Source: Polynucleobacter sp. MWH-Jannik1A5
GTDB taxonomy: Bacteria; Pseudomonadota; Gammaproteobacteria; Burkholderiales; Burkholderiaceae
Direction of reading: 5' to 3'
Length of the DNA stretch: 39,033 bases
NCBI RefSeq assembly: GCF_018881795.1
Contig: NZ_JACVPQ010000001.1
Location: 1,811,022-1,850,054, forward strand
Of this stretch, positions 6,445 through 15,328 are shown piece after piece. The number at the start of each line of letters is the position of its first letter. Position 1 is the stretch's first letter. The translations under genes were made by a program, and so were the position numbers. Below the pieces are notes generated by a model. That model was not told the DNA's origin. It ran no database searches and was given only the letters and a program-made list of their open reading frames with translations.

Positions 6445-7232
6445 CTTAACTCTCTATCTATCTGAAAACATTCATAAAAATTGCTGGTGGTTTGGAGCGC
6501 TAATTCTTCAATAGAAACCCCCTTCAAGTCAGCAATAAATTCACCTACTTTAGATACCCAGGCAGGTTCATTGATCTTGCCGCGATAAGGAATTGGGGCT
6601 AAGTATGGTGAATCTGTCTCAATCAACATTCGATCCAAAGGTACTTGTTTGCAGGTCTCTTGCAGTTCCTTGGCGCTCTTAAAGGTCACAATTCCGGAGA
6701 AGGAGATGAAAAAGCCCATCTCCATAGCCGCCTTAGCCACGTCATAGGATTCCGTGAAACAGTGCATAACCCCGCCAATGTTCTGAGCGCCCTCCTCTTT
6801 AAGGATTTTGATGGTGTCTTCAGAAGCTGAGCGTGTATGAATGATTAAAGGCTTCTTGGAGGCTATAGACGCCCTAATATGAGTTCTGAAGCGCTCTCGC
6901 TGCCATTCCATGGATTCATAGCTACGATCGCCCATGCGGTAGTAATCTAGCCCTGTTTCACCAATAGCGACAATTTTGGAATGCTTTTGGGCGGTATCAA
7001 CTAGAAACTCAAGGCTTGGTTCGGGCGTATCTTCGTAATCTGGGTGAACGCCTACTGAGGCATAAAGATTTGGATGATCCTGCGCTAATTTCAATACATT
7101 GGGGAAATCTGGCAAATCTACTGAAACGCATAAAGCATGACTGACCTTGGCCGCCTGCATATTAGCCAAAACTTCGGGCAATCTCGTTTGAAATTCTGGG
7201 AAATCGAGGTGGCAATGTGAGTCTATGAACAT
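6441..7232 (-). CDS. tatD: TatD family metal-dependent deoxyribonuclease
   Basis: A 263-residue TIM-barrel metallohydrolase of the TatD/YcfH family, which removes nucleotides from single-stranded DNA 3' ends and is also linked to D-aminoacyl-tRNA or DNA-repair processing. Metal ligands are visible: His6 and His8 in DSHCHLDF, the Glu of GETGLDYY, the His of IIHTRSA, the His of MHCFTES and the Asp of IETDSPYLAP. Length is normal for the family. The gene follows holB by 30 bases and overlaps the ankyrin gene by four. The tmk-holB-tatD order is a common bacterial arrangement. Confidence 0.93.
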   Translation of the reverse strand: MFIDSHCHLDFPEFQTRLPEVLANMQAAKVSHALCVSVDLPDFPNVLKLAQDHPNLYASVGVHPDYEDTPEPSLEFLVDTAQKHSKIVAIGETGLDYYRMGDRSYESMEWQRERFRTHIRASIASKKPLIIHTRSASEDTIKILKEEGAQNIGGVMHCFTESYDVAKAAMEMGFFISFSGIVTFKSAKELQETCKQVPLDRMLIETDSPYLAPIPYRGKINEPAWVSKVGEFIADLKGVSIEELALQTTSNFYECFQIDRELR

Positions 7233-7262
7233 GACTCGTATTTTAGTCTGCCTGCGAGTTAT

Positions 7263-8384
7263 TTATGGCCCAAATATCTGCTGATATTGTGAAAGTAGCC
7301 CCTCTAATTGAATTCTGGTGGCAAGAGGGTGATTTTCATGGCGACGAGCCTGTACTAGAGATTTCCAAAATTGATGCAACTTTTGAATATTCGCTAATTT
7401 AGATAATCCTTCTAGTGAAGATAAATGTTTGGGGTAATAACGTGGATGTCCACCTTGGGCTACTGCTTGTAAATCCGAGACCCATCGCTGCATGCTTGCC
7501 AAAAGAAATCCGTATTGCGCCTTATGTGTTTTCTCAGCCGTTTCAAGCCAGTTGATTCTGACCCCTTGAGCCATCGATTGAAGTAAAAAACGTGATGCCT
7601 GAATGGCTATCGTTAGCTCATCCTTCTCATCTTTATTGTGCCTAGCAATTAGGGAGTTGAGGACTGAGAAAGGTGCCCCACCCTGCTCGTCATAGATGCT
7701 CTCAATATCAGCATCCCTAGCCTTTAATCCCTTGATTTCATTTGCTTGAGCCTTTAGCCAAGCGATACCTTCCTCGCGATTTGGGCGTGGAGCCGTTAAG
7801 AGGCGACAACGAGAACGAATCGTCGGCAATACACGATCAACTCGATCGGCCAGTAATATAAAAATTGTATTAGCTGGCGGCTCTTCTAGAGATTTCAGCA
7901 ATGTATTGGCAGAATCTGACCGTAGCATCTCTAATGGGTAAATCAAGATCACGCGATTCCCACCACGGTGAGAGCCAATAGCCAGATTTTCTATTGCACT
8001 TCGAGTTTCTTCTATGGAGATATTCTTCTTTTCTTTTTTCTCGCTTGATTCGCTTTCATCGTCGCGCACTACCTTCCCTTTTTTGGGGGACTCATCACTA
8101 TCGTAATCAGCATGAGGCATTAGCTTTCGGTGAGTCTCCGGCACAAGGGAAATAAAATCAGGATGATTGCCGGTGTCGAACCAATGGCAAGCTTCGCATT
8201 GATTGCAAGGCTTTGGAGATCCATTTGCGGTCTCACAAAGCAAGGCTTTGGCTAGCTCAATAGAAAAGGCGAATTTGCCAATGCCGGATTGACCATGTAG
8301 CAATATCGCATTGGGAAACTGTCCAAAGTCCAAGCCCTCCCAAAGAGGTTGAAGCCAAGGCGCTATTTGAGTCTTTTGTCTCAC
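7263..8384 (-). CDS. holB: DNA polymerase III delta-prime subunit
   Basis: A 373-residue clamp-loader subunit of the replicative polymerase. The Walker-A-like loop GQSGIGK is at 31-37, the zinc-binding cysteines are C50, C60, C63 and C66 ([11 protein letters not shown]), and the sensor segment [16 protein letters not shown] and SRCR motif (TIRSRCRLL) are conserved. The protein is longer than the 334-residue E. coli HolB mainly because of a highly charged insert at about 88-120, rich in Asp, Glu, Ser and Lys. The GTG start overlaps the tmk stop (GTGA), so translation is probably coupled; no good ribosome binding site is seen. Confidence 0.93.
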   Translation of the reverse strand: MRQKTQIAPWLQPLWEGLDFGQFPNAILLHGQSGIGKFAFSIELAKALLCETANGSPKPCNQCEACHWFDTGNHPDFISLVPETHRKLMPHADYDSDESPKKGKVVRDDESESSEKKEKKNISIEETRSAIENLAIGSHRGGNRVILIYPLEMLRSDSANTLLKSLEEPPANTIFILLADRVDRVLPTIRSRCRLLTAPRPNREEGIAWLKAQANEIKGLKARDADIESIYDEQGGAPFSVLNSLIARHNKDEKDELTIAIQASRFLLQSMAQGVRINWLETAEKTHKAQYGFLLASMQRWVSDLQAVAQGGHPRYYPKHLSSLEGLSKLANIQKLHQFWKSLVQARRHENHPLATRIQLEGLLSQYQQIFGP

Positions 8385-9022
8385 TGAACCGCAATCTGAA
8401 TTTGTTTTAAGCCATCCCAGATGGCTTCAGGCGTTTGTGTAGCGTCTACCAAATGAAAGCGTTTAGGATCATCCTTTGCCCGACGTAAGTATTCTTGACG
8501 AACTCTTTCGAAAAAGGATAAGTCCATCTTTTCGAATTTATCTGGTGCCCTCACTTTTGAGCGGCGTGATTCAGCAGTTTCACCAGGCAAGTCAAATAGG
8601 ATGGTTAAGTTAGGCTGCAAAAGAGAGCCGTCGCTCCTACCCTGTACCCAGCGCTCTAAATCATTCAATTTAGCTAAGCTCAAACCGCGACCTCCGCCTT
8701 GGTAGGCAAAGCTCGCATCAGTAAAGCGATCTGAGATTACTATCTTGCCGGCAGCGAGCGCTGGCTCGATAACTTGAGCAATGTGCTCACGACGAGCCGC
8801 AAACATGAGTAATGCTTCCGTTTCTAGATTCATGGGGGCATCAAGCAACAAATTGCGAAGTTGTTCACCAAGGGCAGTGCCCCCAGGTTCACGAGTCATA
8901 ACCACTTCTTTATTGGGGTAGCGTTCTTGCATCAGGTTGCGAAAAGCATCGACATGCGTACTCTTGCCTGCCCCATCAATTCCCTCAAAGCTGATAAAAA
9001 ATCCTGTGTGTGCTGATGTCAT
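8381..9022 (-). CDS. tmk: Thymidylate kinase
   Basis: A 213-residue P-loop kinase that phosphorylates dTMP to dTDP for DNA synthesis. The Walker A motif GIDGAGKST is at 14-22, followed by TREPGGT (nucleotide and substrate loop), the DR-F motif [17 protein letters not shown], and a lid region with several arginines ([14 protein letters not shown]). Length is typical. It lies 9 bases after mltG and overlaps holB by four bases, the standard mltG-tmk-holB order. Confidence 0.96.
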   Translation of the reverse strand: MTSAHTGFFISFEGIDGAGKSTHVDAFRNLMQERYPNKEVVMTREPGGTALGEQLRNLLLDAPMNLETEALLMFAARREHIAQVIEPALAAGKIVISDRFTDASFAYQGGGRGLSLAKLNDLERWVQGRSDGSLLQPNLTILFDLPGETAESRRSKVRAPDKFEKMDLSFFERVRQEYLRRAKDDPKRFHLVDATQTPEAIWDGLKQIQIAVQ

Positions 9023-9031
9023 ATAAAAAAA

Positions 9032-10078
9032 TTAGTTTGCGCTAGTTTTAGATGTAATTTTGCGTTGATATTGATCTACCGCAGCCTCATGCTCTTTTAG
9101 AGATTGTGAAAAATGGCTGCTACCATCCCCTTTAGCAACAAAGAATAAAGCATTACTTTTAGCTGGATGTGCGGCTGCCATGATTGATTCTTTACTAGGC
9201 ATAGCTATGGGGGTTGGCGGTAAACCTTTATGCATATAGGTATTGTAGGCAGTGTCTTTGCGTAAATCCGCTTTCCGTAAATTTCCGTCAAATTTAGGCC
9301 CTATTCCATAGATCACCGTCGGATCAGTCTGGAGCGGCATACCTTTGTTTAGGCGATTGATAAAAACAGTCGACACCATAGCTCTATCGCTCTGACGCCC
9401 AGTTTCCTTTTCAACTATGGATGCCAGTATCAAAAGATCATAAGACGTTTTAAGCGGTAATCCCTCGGCTCTTTGATCCCAAATTTGGGATAGTTGCTTT
9501 TGCATTGCTTGTGCTGCTCTACGATAAATATTCAGGTCAAGCTCATCCGGGTCAAAAACGTAAGTATCGGGTAGAAATATTCCCTCATCACTTGGATAGC
9601 TGAGATTTAAAAGCTGTAGCAACTCCTTATTGCTAATCCCCTTAGTTCTGTGAACGATTGATGGGTGAGAATTCATCAACGTTCTCAGCTGCCAAATAGT
9701 CATGCCTGGAATGATGGCAATACTCTCTCTAACGCGATCTCCGCGAGCCATTTGTAAAAGTACTTTTCCAAGGCTGGCACCATTGGGGAATAAATATGTC
9801 CCTGGCTTTAATTTTGAGCCAATAAATAAACTTCTTGCAGCAATATGTAAAACAATGGAATTAGCAGCCAAACCTTGGGTGCTGAGCTGGGCAGCAATGC
9901 TTGTTAGGCCAGAATTTGGGTTGATTTTGACCTTATAGACTGAGCCATCTGCACCATTTGATTGATTTGGTACAACTGGAAGTAAAAAAATGACGCCATA
10001 AAGTAAGCTCAAGAGAGCTGCAGCTACAGCAAGCCACCTTTTTAAAAAAAAGACCTTCTTCTGAATTTTTCTGCTCAT
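9032..10078 (-). CDS. mltG: Endolytic murein transglycosylase MltG
   Basis: A 348-residue inner-membrane protein of the YceG/MltG family that cleaves nascent glycan strands and sets their length. One membrane segment spans residues about 13-34, followed by a LysM-like module and the catalytic domain. The hallmark ASIVEKETGRQSDRAMV carries the catalytic glutamate (EKETG), then FINRLNKGMPLQTDPTVIYG, and later YNTYMHKGLPPTPIAMPS. It is the first gene of the operon and diverges from ygfZ with only 20 bases between the two start codons. No clear ribosome binding site precedes its ATG. Confidence 0.94.
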   Translation of the reverse strand: MSRKIQKKVFFLKRWLAVAAALLSLLYGVIFLLPVVPNQSNGADGSVYKVKINPNSGLTSIAAQLSTQGLAANSIVLHIAARSLFIGSKLKPGTYLFPNGASLGKVLLQMARGDRVRESIAIIPGMTIWQLRTLMNSHPSIVHRTKGISNKELLQLLNLSYPSDEGIFLPDTYVFDPDELDLNIYRRAAQAMQKQLSQIWDQRAEGLPLKTSYDLLILASIVEKETGRQSDRAMVSTVFINRLNKGMPLQTDPTVIYGIGPKFDGNLRKADLRKDTAYNTYMHKGLPPTPIAMPSKESIMAAAHPAKSNALFFVAKGDGSSHFSQSLKEHEAAVDQYQRKITSKTSAN

Positions 10079-10098
10079 CGGGCTATGATAAAAGGGTC
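10079..10098. promoter_or_regulatory. Very short divergent region between mltG and ygfZ
   Basis: Only 20 bases separate the two start codons. TATGAT at 10084-10089 reads as a -10 box on the plus strand, and the overlapping TATCAT (10090-10085) reads as one on the minus strand. Each would start transcription within a few bases of the ATG it serves. AAAGGG (10091-10096) is a weak, very close ribosome site for ygfZ. The promoters may instead lie inside the opposite coding regions. Confidence 0.35.
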
Positions 10099-11106
10099 AT
10101 GACAAATAACACTCAAAATCAGCAAAATTGGCTTAATAACCATTCATCTCTACCCTCCATTCTTCCTGATTGGGGTTGTATTCAAATTGAGGGTGCTGAT
10201 GCAGCAGGCTTTTTGCAAAATCAATTAACAAATTCTGTTTTGGGGCTCAATCGCACCATGCCAGGATCCAAGGCCTATGGTTTCTCAGGAGCTCGTCTCG
10301 TTGGCTACTGTAGCCCAAAAGGTCGATTATTGGCGAGCGCTTGGCTTGGCTTATTCCCATCCACCAATGAATCTGAAGACCGCTTTGCCCTATTTATCTC
10401 AAAAGATATCGCGGCAAGTACAGCGAAACGATTATCAATGTATGTGTTGCGTTCAAAAGTGAAGATGACAGATCTTTCTGCGAGTTGGTCAGTAGCAGGA
10501 CTTTATGGAACTGATCAAACTATCAGTAGCTACCAATCTTCCGAGCAGTCTATTGCCCTAAGGATGCCCGATGTATTGGTTGGAACTCAATCAATTGCAC
10601 GCCTTTTGTTAGCGTTCCCAAATCAATCCCCTATCGAAACTCAAGACTCTGGCACAGCTTTAAATATCTGGAACGAGCTTGAGGTGCTAAGCGCCATTCC
10701 TCGAATTGTTGCAGCCACACAAGAGCAATTTGTGCCACAGATGATTAATTTTGAATCCGTTGCGGGCGTGGATTTTAAAAAAGGATGTTATCCAGGCCAG
10801 GAAATCGTAGCCCGCAGTCAATATCGCGGCGCTATTAAACGAAGACTTCAACTGGCCAATGTAATTGATTCTGAGTTAGATCAAAATCCCATCATGCCAG
10901 GCACCGAAATTTTTCATAGCAAGGATTCGGATCAGCCAGCTGGAATGGTTGTTTTATCCTCCCAAGATCACGCAGATCCAGCGCGCACCACTCTTCAAAT
11001 TGAGTGCAAGCTCGAGGCTCTTGAAAATGGGGATATTCACTTGGGTAGCCCTACTGGACCTGTGTTACAAATAGATTCATTGCCATACCCTTTAATAGAA
11101 ATTTAA
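10099..11106 (+). CDS. ygfZ: YgfZ-type folate-binding iron-sulfur repair / tRNA modification protein
   Basis: A 335-residue protein related to the GcvT fold that binds tetrahydrofolate and helps assemble or repair iron-sulfur enzymes such as MiaB. The diagnostic motif K-G-C-Y-P-G-Q-E is at 228-235, preceded by NFESVAGVDFK, with the conserved cysteine at 230. The N-terminal LQNQLTNSV and SPKGRLLA segments match the family. It diverges from mltG, as in many Burkholderiales, and is 8 bases upstream of the NRDE gene with which it is probably cotranscribed. Confidence 0.93.
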   Translation: MTNNTQNQQNWLNNHSSLPSILPDWGCIQIEGADAAGFLQNQLTNSVLGLNRTMPGSKAYGFSGARLVGYCSPKGRLLASAWLGLFPSTNESEDRFALFISKDIAASTAKRLSMYVLRSKVKMTDLSASWSVAGLYGTDQTISSYQSSEQSIALRMPDVLVGTQSIARLLLAFPNQSPIETQDSGTALNIWNELEVLSAIPRIVAATQEQFVPQMINFESVAGVDFKKGCYPGQEIVARSQYRGAIKRRLQLANVIDSELDQNPIMPGTEIFHSKDSDQPAGMVVLSSQDHADPARTTLQIECKLEALENGDIHLGSPTGPVLQIDSLPYPLIEI

Positions 11107-11114
11107 CGCCTTTT

Positions 11115-11972
11115 ATGTGCCTCATTCTTTTCGCATGGAACTCCCATCCAGACTACTCTCTGGTGGTTGCAGCCAATCGCGATGAATTTTATGAGCGCGA
11201 TACTGAAGGAGTTTCTTGGTGGTCAGAGCATCCACATGTTTTGGCCGGAAGAGATCGTGCTGATGTTTTGGGAAGTCCTGGCACATGGTTGGGAATTACT
11301 AAAACTGGAAAATTTGCGGCCTTGACTAACGTAAGAGCGCCGAGCGAAAAAAATCCAGATGCAAGAACGCGTGGCGAGCTATCTTTGATGTATCTCACCA
11401 GCAAAGATCGCCCAACACAATTTATTCAAAGTCATTCAAAACGGTTTACACAATACAACGGCTTTAATTTGCTGATGGCCGATCTTAGTGATCCAGCTAA
11501 TGGAGAAATGCATTGGGTTAGCAATCGAATGATGTTGGGTCAAAGTATTCGCCCCCGCAAGGTATTTCCTCAGCAACCCCTAGAGCCAGGTGTCTATGGA
11601 CTCTCCAATGCGATGTTGGACACCCCTTGGCCCAAAGTAAACCACCGCGTAGCTGCCTTTGCTCAGGCCTTGGCTATGGATCAAGGGCAACTTAAAAATG
11701 CAGATCAATATCTAAAATTGCTCGCAGATAGTCATCATGCAAGCGATCATGAGCTGCCGAATACGGGTGTAAGCAAAGAATGGGAGAAGGCACTCTCCTC
11801 TGCTTTTATTAAAACCCCTGCCTACGGTACACGTTCCAGTACGGTTCTAAGGGTTCGCAAAGATGGGCATTTTGAATTGGTTGAACGTCGCTTTGATGTA
11901 TCCGGTACCGTTGGCCACGATGTTGTAACGGGTGCGCTTAGTTCATCATCAGACTCTAATTTATCTGTCTAA
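11115..11972 (+). CDS. NRDE family protein (TANGO2-like)
   Basis: A 285-residue protein of the NRDE/TANGO2 family. It begins MCLILFAWNSHPDYSLVVAA and carries the eponymous NRDEFY motif at about 21-26; Cys2 after the initiator methionine fits the Ntn-hydrolase-like fold proposed for the family. Further conserved features are AGRD near residue 45, TNVRAP and YGLSNAMLDTPWPKV. The eukaryotic relative has been linked to haem and lipid handling; the bacterial role is not established. The gene follows ygfZ closely and converges on the thioesterase gene with two bases between stops. Confidence 0.87.
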   Translation: MCLILFAWNSHPDYSLVVAANRDEFYERDTEGVSWWSEHPHVLAGRDRADVLGSPGTWLGITKTGKFAALTNVRAPSEKNPDARTRGELSLMYLTSKDRPTQFIQSHSKRFTQYNGFNLLMADLSDPANGEMHWVSNRMMLGQSIRPRKVFPQQPLEPGVYGLSNAMLDTPWPKVNHRVAAFAQALAMDQGQLKNADQYLKLLADSHHASDHELPNTGVSKEWEKALSSAFIKTPAYGTRSSTVLRVRKDGHFELVERRFDVSGTVGHDVVTGALSSSSDSNLSV

Positions 11973-11974
11973 TA

Positions 11975-12457
11975 TTATTCGACGCGACCATCGTCATTCA
12001 CTACGCGAATTCCGTCAGCATTTTTAGTTGCTAAGCGCTTCAGGTACTTAAAGGTCCCGGTCGACATGCAGCAAATCTCACCCTGATCATTAAATAGCTT
12101 TGCTTCGCAAAAAGCCATGGTTGCAGTCCTTCGGACGGTATCAGCCTTGACCCTGAGTACTCCGGTTGCGGCCTGCATAAAATTATTTTTCATTTCAATA
12201 GTCACGACACTTCTGTCGCTGGGGTCACCCGATCTTGCTGCAACTGCCATGGCAACATCCATGAGTGTCAATAAGACGCCGCCATGAGCCACTTCCCAAG
12301 TATTGTTGTGCTCAGGTTTCAGGGCTAGCAAAATCTCGCCCTTACCCATTTCTGCGCTTAAGCAACGTACGCCAAGAAGCTTTAAAAAGGGGACATTTAA
12401 TTCCTCACCTAAATTGGCTAGTTGGGTTTGTGGATTTATTTGGACTTGTTTATTCAT
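11975..12457 (-). CDS. PaaI-type hotdog-fold thioesterase
   Basis: A 160-residue single hotdog-domain protein. The family signature N-N-x-x-x-x-A-H-G-G is at 51-60, followed by LLTLMDVAMAVAA, in which Asp67 is at the catalytic position; the later strand NNFMQAATGVLRVKAD fits the fold. These enzymes hydrolyse acyl-CoA thioesters, often of aromatic or medium-chain acids; the substrate here cannot be told. It stands alone, divergent from selO with a 55-base shared upstream region and convergent with the NRDE gene. Confidence 0.85.
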   Translation of the reverse strand: MNKQVQINPQTQLANLGEELNVPFLKLLGVRCLSAEMGKGEILLALKPEHNNTWEVAHGGVLLTLMDVAMAVAARSGDPSDRSVVTIEMKNNFMQAATGVLRVKADTVRRTATMAFCEAKLFNDQGEICCMSTGTFKYLKRLATKNADGIRVVNDDGRVE

Positions 12458-12512
12458 AGAATAATTTTAGAGGCATGTACGTGTTTTGGTAAATCCCCCT
12501 AGAATAGGACTC

Positions 12513-13982
12513 ATGGCCTTTACCTTCAGCGGCGATGATGTTTGCCAAGCGACCCAACCCACTCCCTTGCCCGAACCCTATTGGGTTGCATTTTCGCCCT
12601 CCTCTGCGAAGTTAATCGGCATTGAACTGGATAAAAACCACCTACCTACTGATTCGGCTTGGTTGGCTGTTTTATCTGGAAACCAATTAAATGTAGCAAC
12701 CCACCAGTTTTCCAATCCAATTGCAACAGCCTATAGCGGCCATCAATTTGGTGTTTGGGCTGGACAACTGGGGGACGGGCGCGCAATTTTATTGGGTGAT
12801 ATTGCAGGGCAAGAATTACAGCTGAAAGGTGCTGGCACTACTCGGTTTTCACGAATGGGGGATGGGAGAGCGGTACTACGTTCTTCTATTAGAGAGTTTC
12901 TCTGCAGCGAGGCAATGCATGCATTAGGCATTCCCACTACTCGAGCTTTATCGATTATTGGTTCTGACTTGCCGATTAGAAGAGAAACTCTGGAAACCGC
13001 CGCAGTCTGCGCAAGGCTCGCGCCTAGCTTTATGCGGGTTGGTCATTTTGAACACTTCGCTTCATTAGATGATTTGGGACGTCTGAAGGAATTTGCCGAT
13101 TACTTAATTCAGAACCATTACCCAGAGTCTCAAAATACAGAGAATCCTTACTTAAGCCTTTTTAAAGAAATTTGCTCTCGCAATGCAAGTCTTGTGGCGC
13201 AGTGGCAGTCAGTTGGCTTCTGTCATGGCGTTCTCAATAGTGACAACATCAGCGTACTTGGCTTAACAATAGATTACGGGCCATTTGGGTTCTTGGATCA
13301 ATTTCAAATCGATCATATTTGCAACCATAGCGATCAAGGCGGACGATATGCCTATCATCGCCAGCCTCAGATCATGCATTGGAATATGGCTTGCCTTGCC
13401 AGCGCGATGATTCCATTGCTAGCAAATTATTCAGGAGGGGAAGAAAAAGCACAAGAACAACTACGCGGCGCTCTTGAACAATTTCCAGTGGTGTACGCAC
13501 ATAAATGGCAATCCCTCTTTCGGAAAAAGCTAGGTTTTACCACTGTTCAAGAGGGAGATATCCCCCTCATCGAAAGACTATTGCAGGCAATGCATGATTC
13601 AAAAGTAGACTTCACGAGTTTCTTTAGAAATCTTGGCAAGCTGCAGGTCAATTCAACTAGTTCTAAAAATCCATTGCGTGATGAGTTTTTGGATAGAGAG
13701 TCTATCGATCGCTGGTTTGCCGATTATGTAGAGCGATTGCAGCTGGAATCAAGCTCTGACATTGCGCGCCAGAAAGAAATGGATCGAATTAATCCTAAAT
13801 ATGTATTGCGAAATCACTTGGCACAATCTGCAATTGAAATGGCTCAGAATAAAGATTTCTCAGAAGTCATCAAGCTTCTAAAAATTTTGAGCCATCCTTA
13901 TGAAGAGCAAGATGAGTATCACTCATATTCATTAGCGCCACCCCCAAATGCCCAATCAGTTGAAGTTAGCTGTTCATCCTAG
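12513..13982 (+). CDS. selO: Protein adenylyltransferase SelO (YdiU family)
   Basis: A 489-residue pseudokinase-fold enzyme of the SelO/YdiU family that transfers AMP to protein hydroxyl groups and takes part in redox stress responses. Conserved blocks are [33 protein letters not shown] (nucleotide loop), [20 protein letters not shown], then [13 protein letters not shown] and [11 protein letters not shown], which carry the metal-binding Asn and Asp. The C-terminus is VSCSS: the antepenultimate cysteine occupies the place of selenocysteine in eukaryotic SelO. ATG 12513 is preferred to the in-frame TTG at 12486 because AGGA is close (3-base spacing) and FTFSGDD begins there. msrB follows by 32 bases. 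Confidence 0.92.
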   Translation: MAFTFSGDDVCQATQPTPLPEPYWVAFSPSSAKLIGIELDKNHLPTDSAWLAVLSGNQLNVATHQFSNPIATAYSGHQFGVWAGQLGDGRAILLGDIAGQELQLKGAGTTRFSRMGDGRAVLRSSIREFLCSEAMHALGIPTTRALSIIGSDLPIRRETLETAAVCARLAPSFMRVGHFEHFASLDDLGRLKEFADYLIQNHYPESQNTENPYLSLFKEICSRNASLVAQWQSVGFCHGVLNSDNISVLGLTIDYGPFGFLDQFQIDHICNHSDQGGRYAYHRQPQIMHWNMACLASAMIPLLANYSGGEEKAQEQLRGALEQFPVVYAHKWQSLFRKKLGFTTVQEGDIPLIERLLQAMHDSKVDFTSFFRNLGKLQVNSTSSKNPLRDEFLDRESIDRWFADYVERLQLESSSDIARQKEMDRINPKYVLRNHLAQSAIEMAQNKDFSEVIKLLKILSHPYEEQDEYHSYSLAPPPNAQSVEVSCSS

Positions 13983-14014
13983 AGCATAAGAAAACTGATA
14001 TATCAGGAGTCAAT

Positions 14015-14428
14015 ATGAAAAAAACAGATCAAGAATATAAACAAGCGCTCAGCGACATTGAGTATCGCGTTACACGTGAAGCTGCAACTGAACGACCATT
14101 TACCGGTAAGTATTGGGATCACTGGGATCAGGGCCGGTATAAGTGCATCTGCTGCGACACCCCCCTCTTTCTATCTGAAACTAAATTTGACGCTGGTTGC
14201 GGTTGGCCCAGCTATAACGCCCCTGAAGTTCCATCATCAATTAAAGAAATTCGCGACACGACCCATGGAATGATTCGCACTGAGGTCCGCTGCGCTCATT
14301 GTGATGCTCACTTAGGCCACGTATTTGAAGACGGGCCTATGCCTACGGGCTTACGTTATTGCATCAATTCAGCTTCCTTGAGCTTTGAGCCTAGCTCTAA
14401 CGCGACACCCGTAAAGTCAGGTGAATAG
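14015..14428 (+). CDS. msrB: Peptide-methionine (R)-S-oxide reductase
   Basis: A 137-residue enzyme that repairs methionine-R-sulfoxide in proteins using thioredoxin. Zinc ligands are C44 and C47 (KCICCD) and C93 and C96 (RCAHC). The catalytic cysteine is C116 in RYCINSASL, and the recycling cysteine is C62 in GCGWPSY. The [10 protein letters not shown] segment is also diagnostic. There is no signal peptide, so it works in the cytoplasm. The start has AGGAG about 6 bases upstream. It sits directly after selO, which makes a shared response to oxidative damage plausible. Confidence 0.96.
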   Translation: MKKTDQEYKQALSDIEYRVTREAATERPFTGKYWDHWDQGRYKCICCDTPLFLSETKFDAGCGWPSYNAPEVPSSIKEIRDTTHGMIRTEVRCAHCDAHLGHVFEDGPMPTGLRYCINSASLSFEPSSNATPVKSGE

Positions 14429-14455
14429 TTAGTTAAATAGTTGGATAATCGACCT

Positions 14456-15004
14456 ATGAAATTCTTATTCGACCTCTTCCCCATCATCCTGTTTTTTGTG
14501 GCCTTCAAATTCGGTGATATTTATACGGCCACTATTGTTGCGATGGTAGCGACTATTGTTCAGATTCTTTGGGTCTATTACCGCCATCGCAAAATTGATG
14601 CCATGCAATGGATCAGCCTGGTGATGATCATCGTCTTTGGCAGCTTAACGATCTTTTTGCACGACAAGACTTTTATTCAGCTTAAGCCCACTGCTCTTTA
14701 CTGGCTATTTTCCGGAGCACTTTTTATTAGTGCACAGTTTTTTCAAAAGAATTGGATACAGGTGCTGATGGGCAAACAGGTAACGCTGAAAGAAAAAAGT
14801 GCCCATTCTGTTTGGCATCGTCTAAATATGGCCTGGGCTACCTTCTTTTTTGCAATGGGCGCTCTTAATTTGTATATTGCCTTTGAGTATTCTGAGGAAA
14901 CCTGGGTTAACTTTAAATTGTTCGGTAGTACTGGCTTGTTAGTGGTTTTTGTCATCCTTCAGGGCCTGTGGCTTGCTAAACATATAGAGCAACCTAACGA
15001 ATGA
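14456..15004 (+). CDS. yciB: Inner-membrane septation protein YciB/IspZ
   Basis: A 182-residue integral membrane protein with about five hydrophobic segments. It begins [18 protein letters not shown] and has [12 protein letters not shown] and [10 protein letters not shown], all typical of YciB (also called IspZ or septation protein A), which affects envelope integrity and cell elongation/division. The ATG at 14456 fits family starts; an in-frame TTG at 14441 is less likely. Its stop overlaps the bolA start by four bases (ATGA), so the two are translationally coupled, a common betaproteobacterial arrangement. Confidence 0.92.
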   Translation: MKFLFDLFPIILFFVAFKFGDIYTATIVAMVATIVQILWVYYRHRKIDAMQWISLVMIIVFGSLTIFLHDKTFIQLKPTALYWLFSGALFISAQFFQKNWIQVLMGKQVTLKEKSAHSVWHRLNMAWATFFFAMGALNLYIAFEYSEETWVNFKLFGSTGLLVVFVILQGLWLAKHIEQPNE

Positions 15005-15285
15005 ATATCAATCAACAACGTATTGCAGCCTTTGACGAAGATCTTCGCAGAGCCTTTCAAGTTCAGTCTCTCAAGATTGAGGATGAAAGCCACCTTCATG
15101 CTGGGCATGCTGGAGCCGCAAGCGGTGGCGGACACTTTAAGCTGGAAATTGTCGCCCCGGAGTTTAAGGGTTTAAACCTAGTGGCTCGGCACAGGGCTAT
15201 TTATGCCGCTCTAAATCAACACATTCCCAAGGAAATTCATGCTTTAACCATTTCCGCCTTGGCTCCTGATGAGGTTCTTGCCTGA
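15001..15285 (+). CDS. bolA: BolA family protein
   Basis: A 94-residue BolA/IbaG-type protein. It shows [12 protein letters not shown], then [14 protein letters not shown] with the glycine-rich turn, and RHRAIYAAL in the helix that follows. Family members bind monothiol glutaredoxins through a shared iron-sulfur cluster and influence iron handling and stress morphology. It overlaps the yciB stop and precedes a parvulin gene by 43 bases. Confidence 0.92.
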   Translation: MNINQQRIAAFDEDLRRAFQVQSLKIEDESHLHAGHAGAASGGGHFKLEIVAPEFKGLNLVARHRAIYAALNQHIPKEIHALTISALAPDEVLA

Positions 15286-15328
15286 GCCTACCTTAAAATA
15301 GCTCCATTTCAATAATTCATTAAATACC

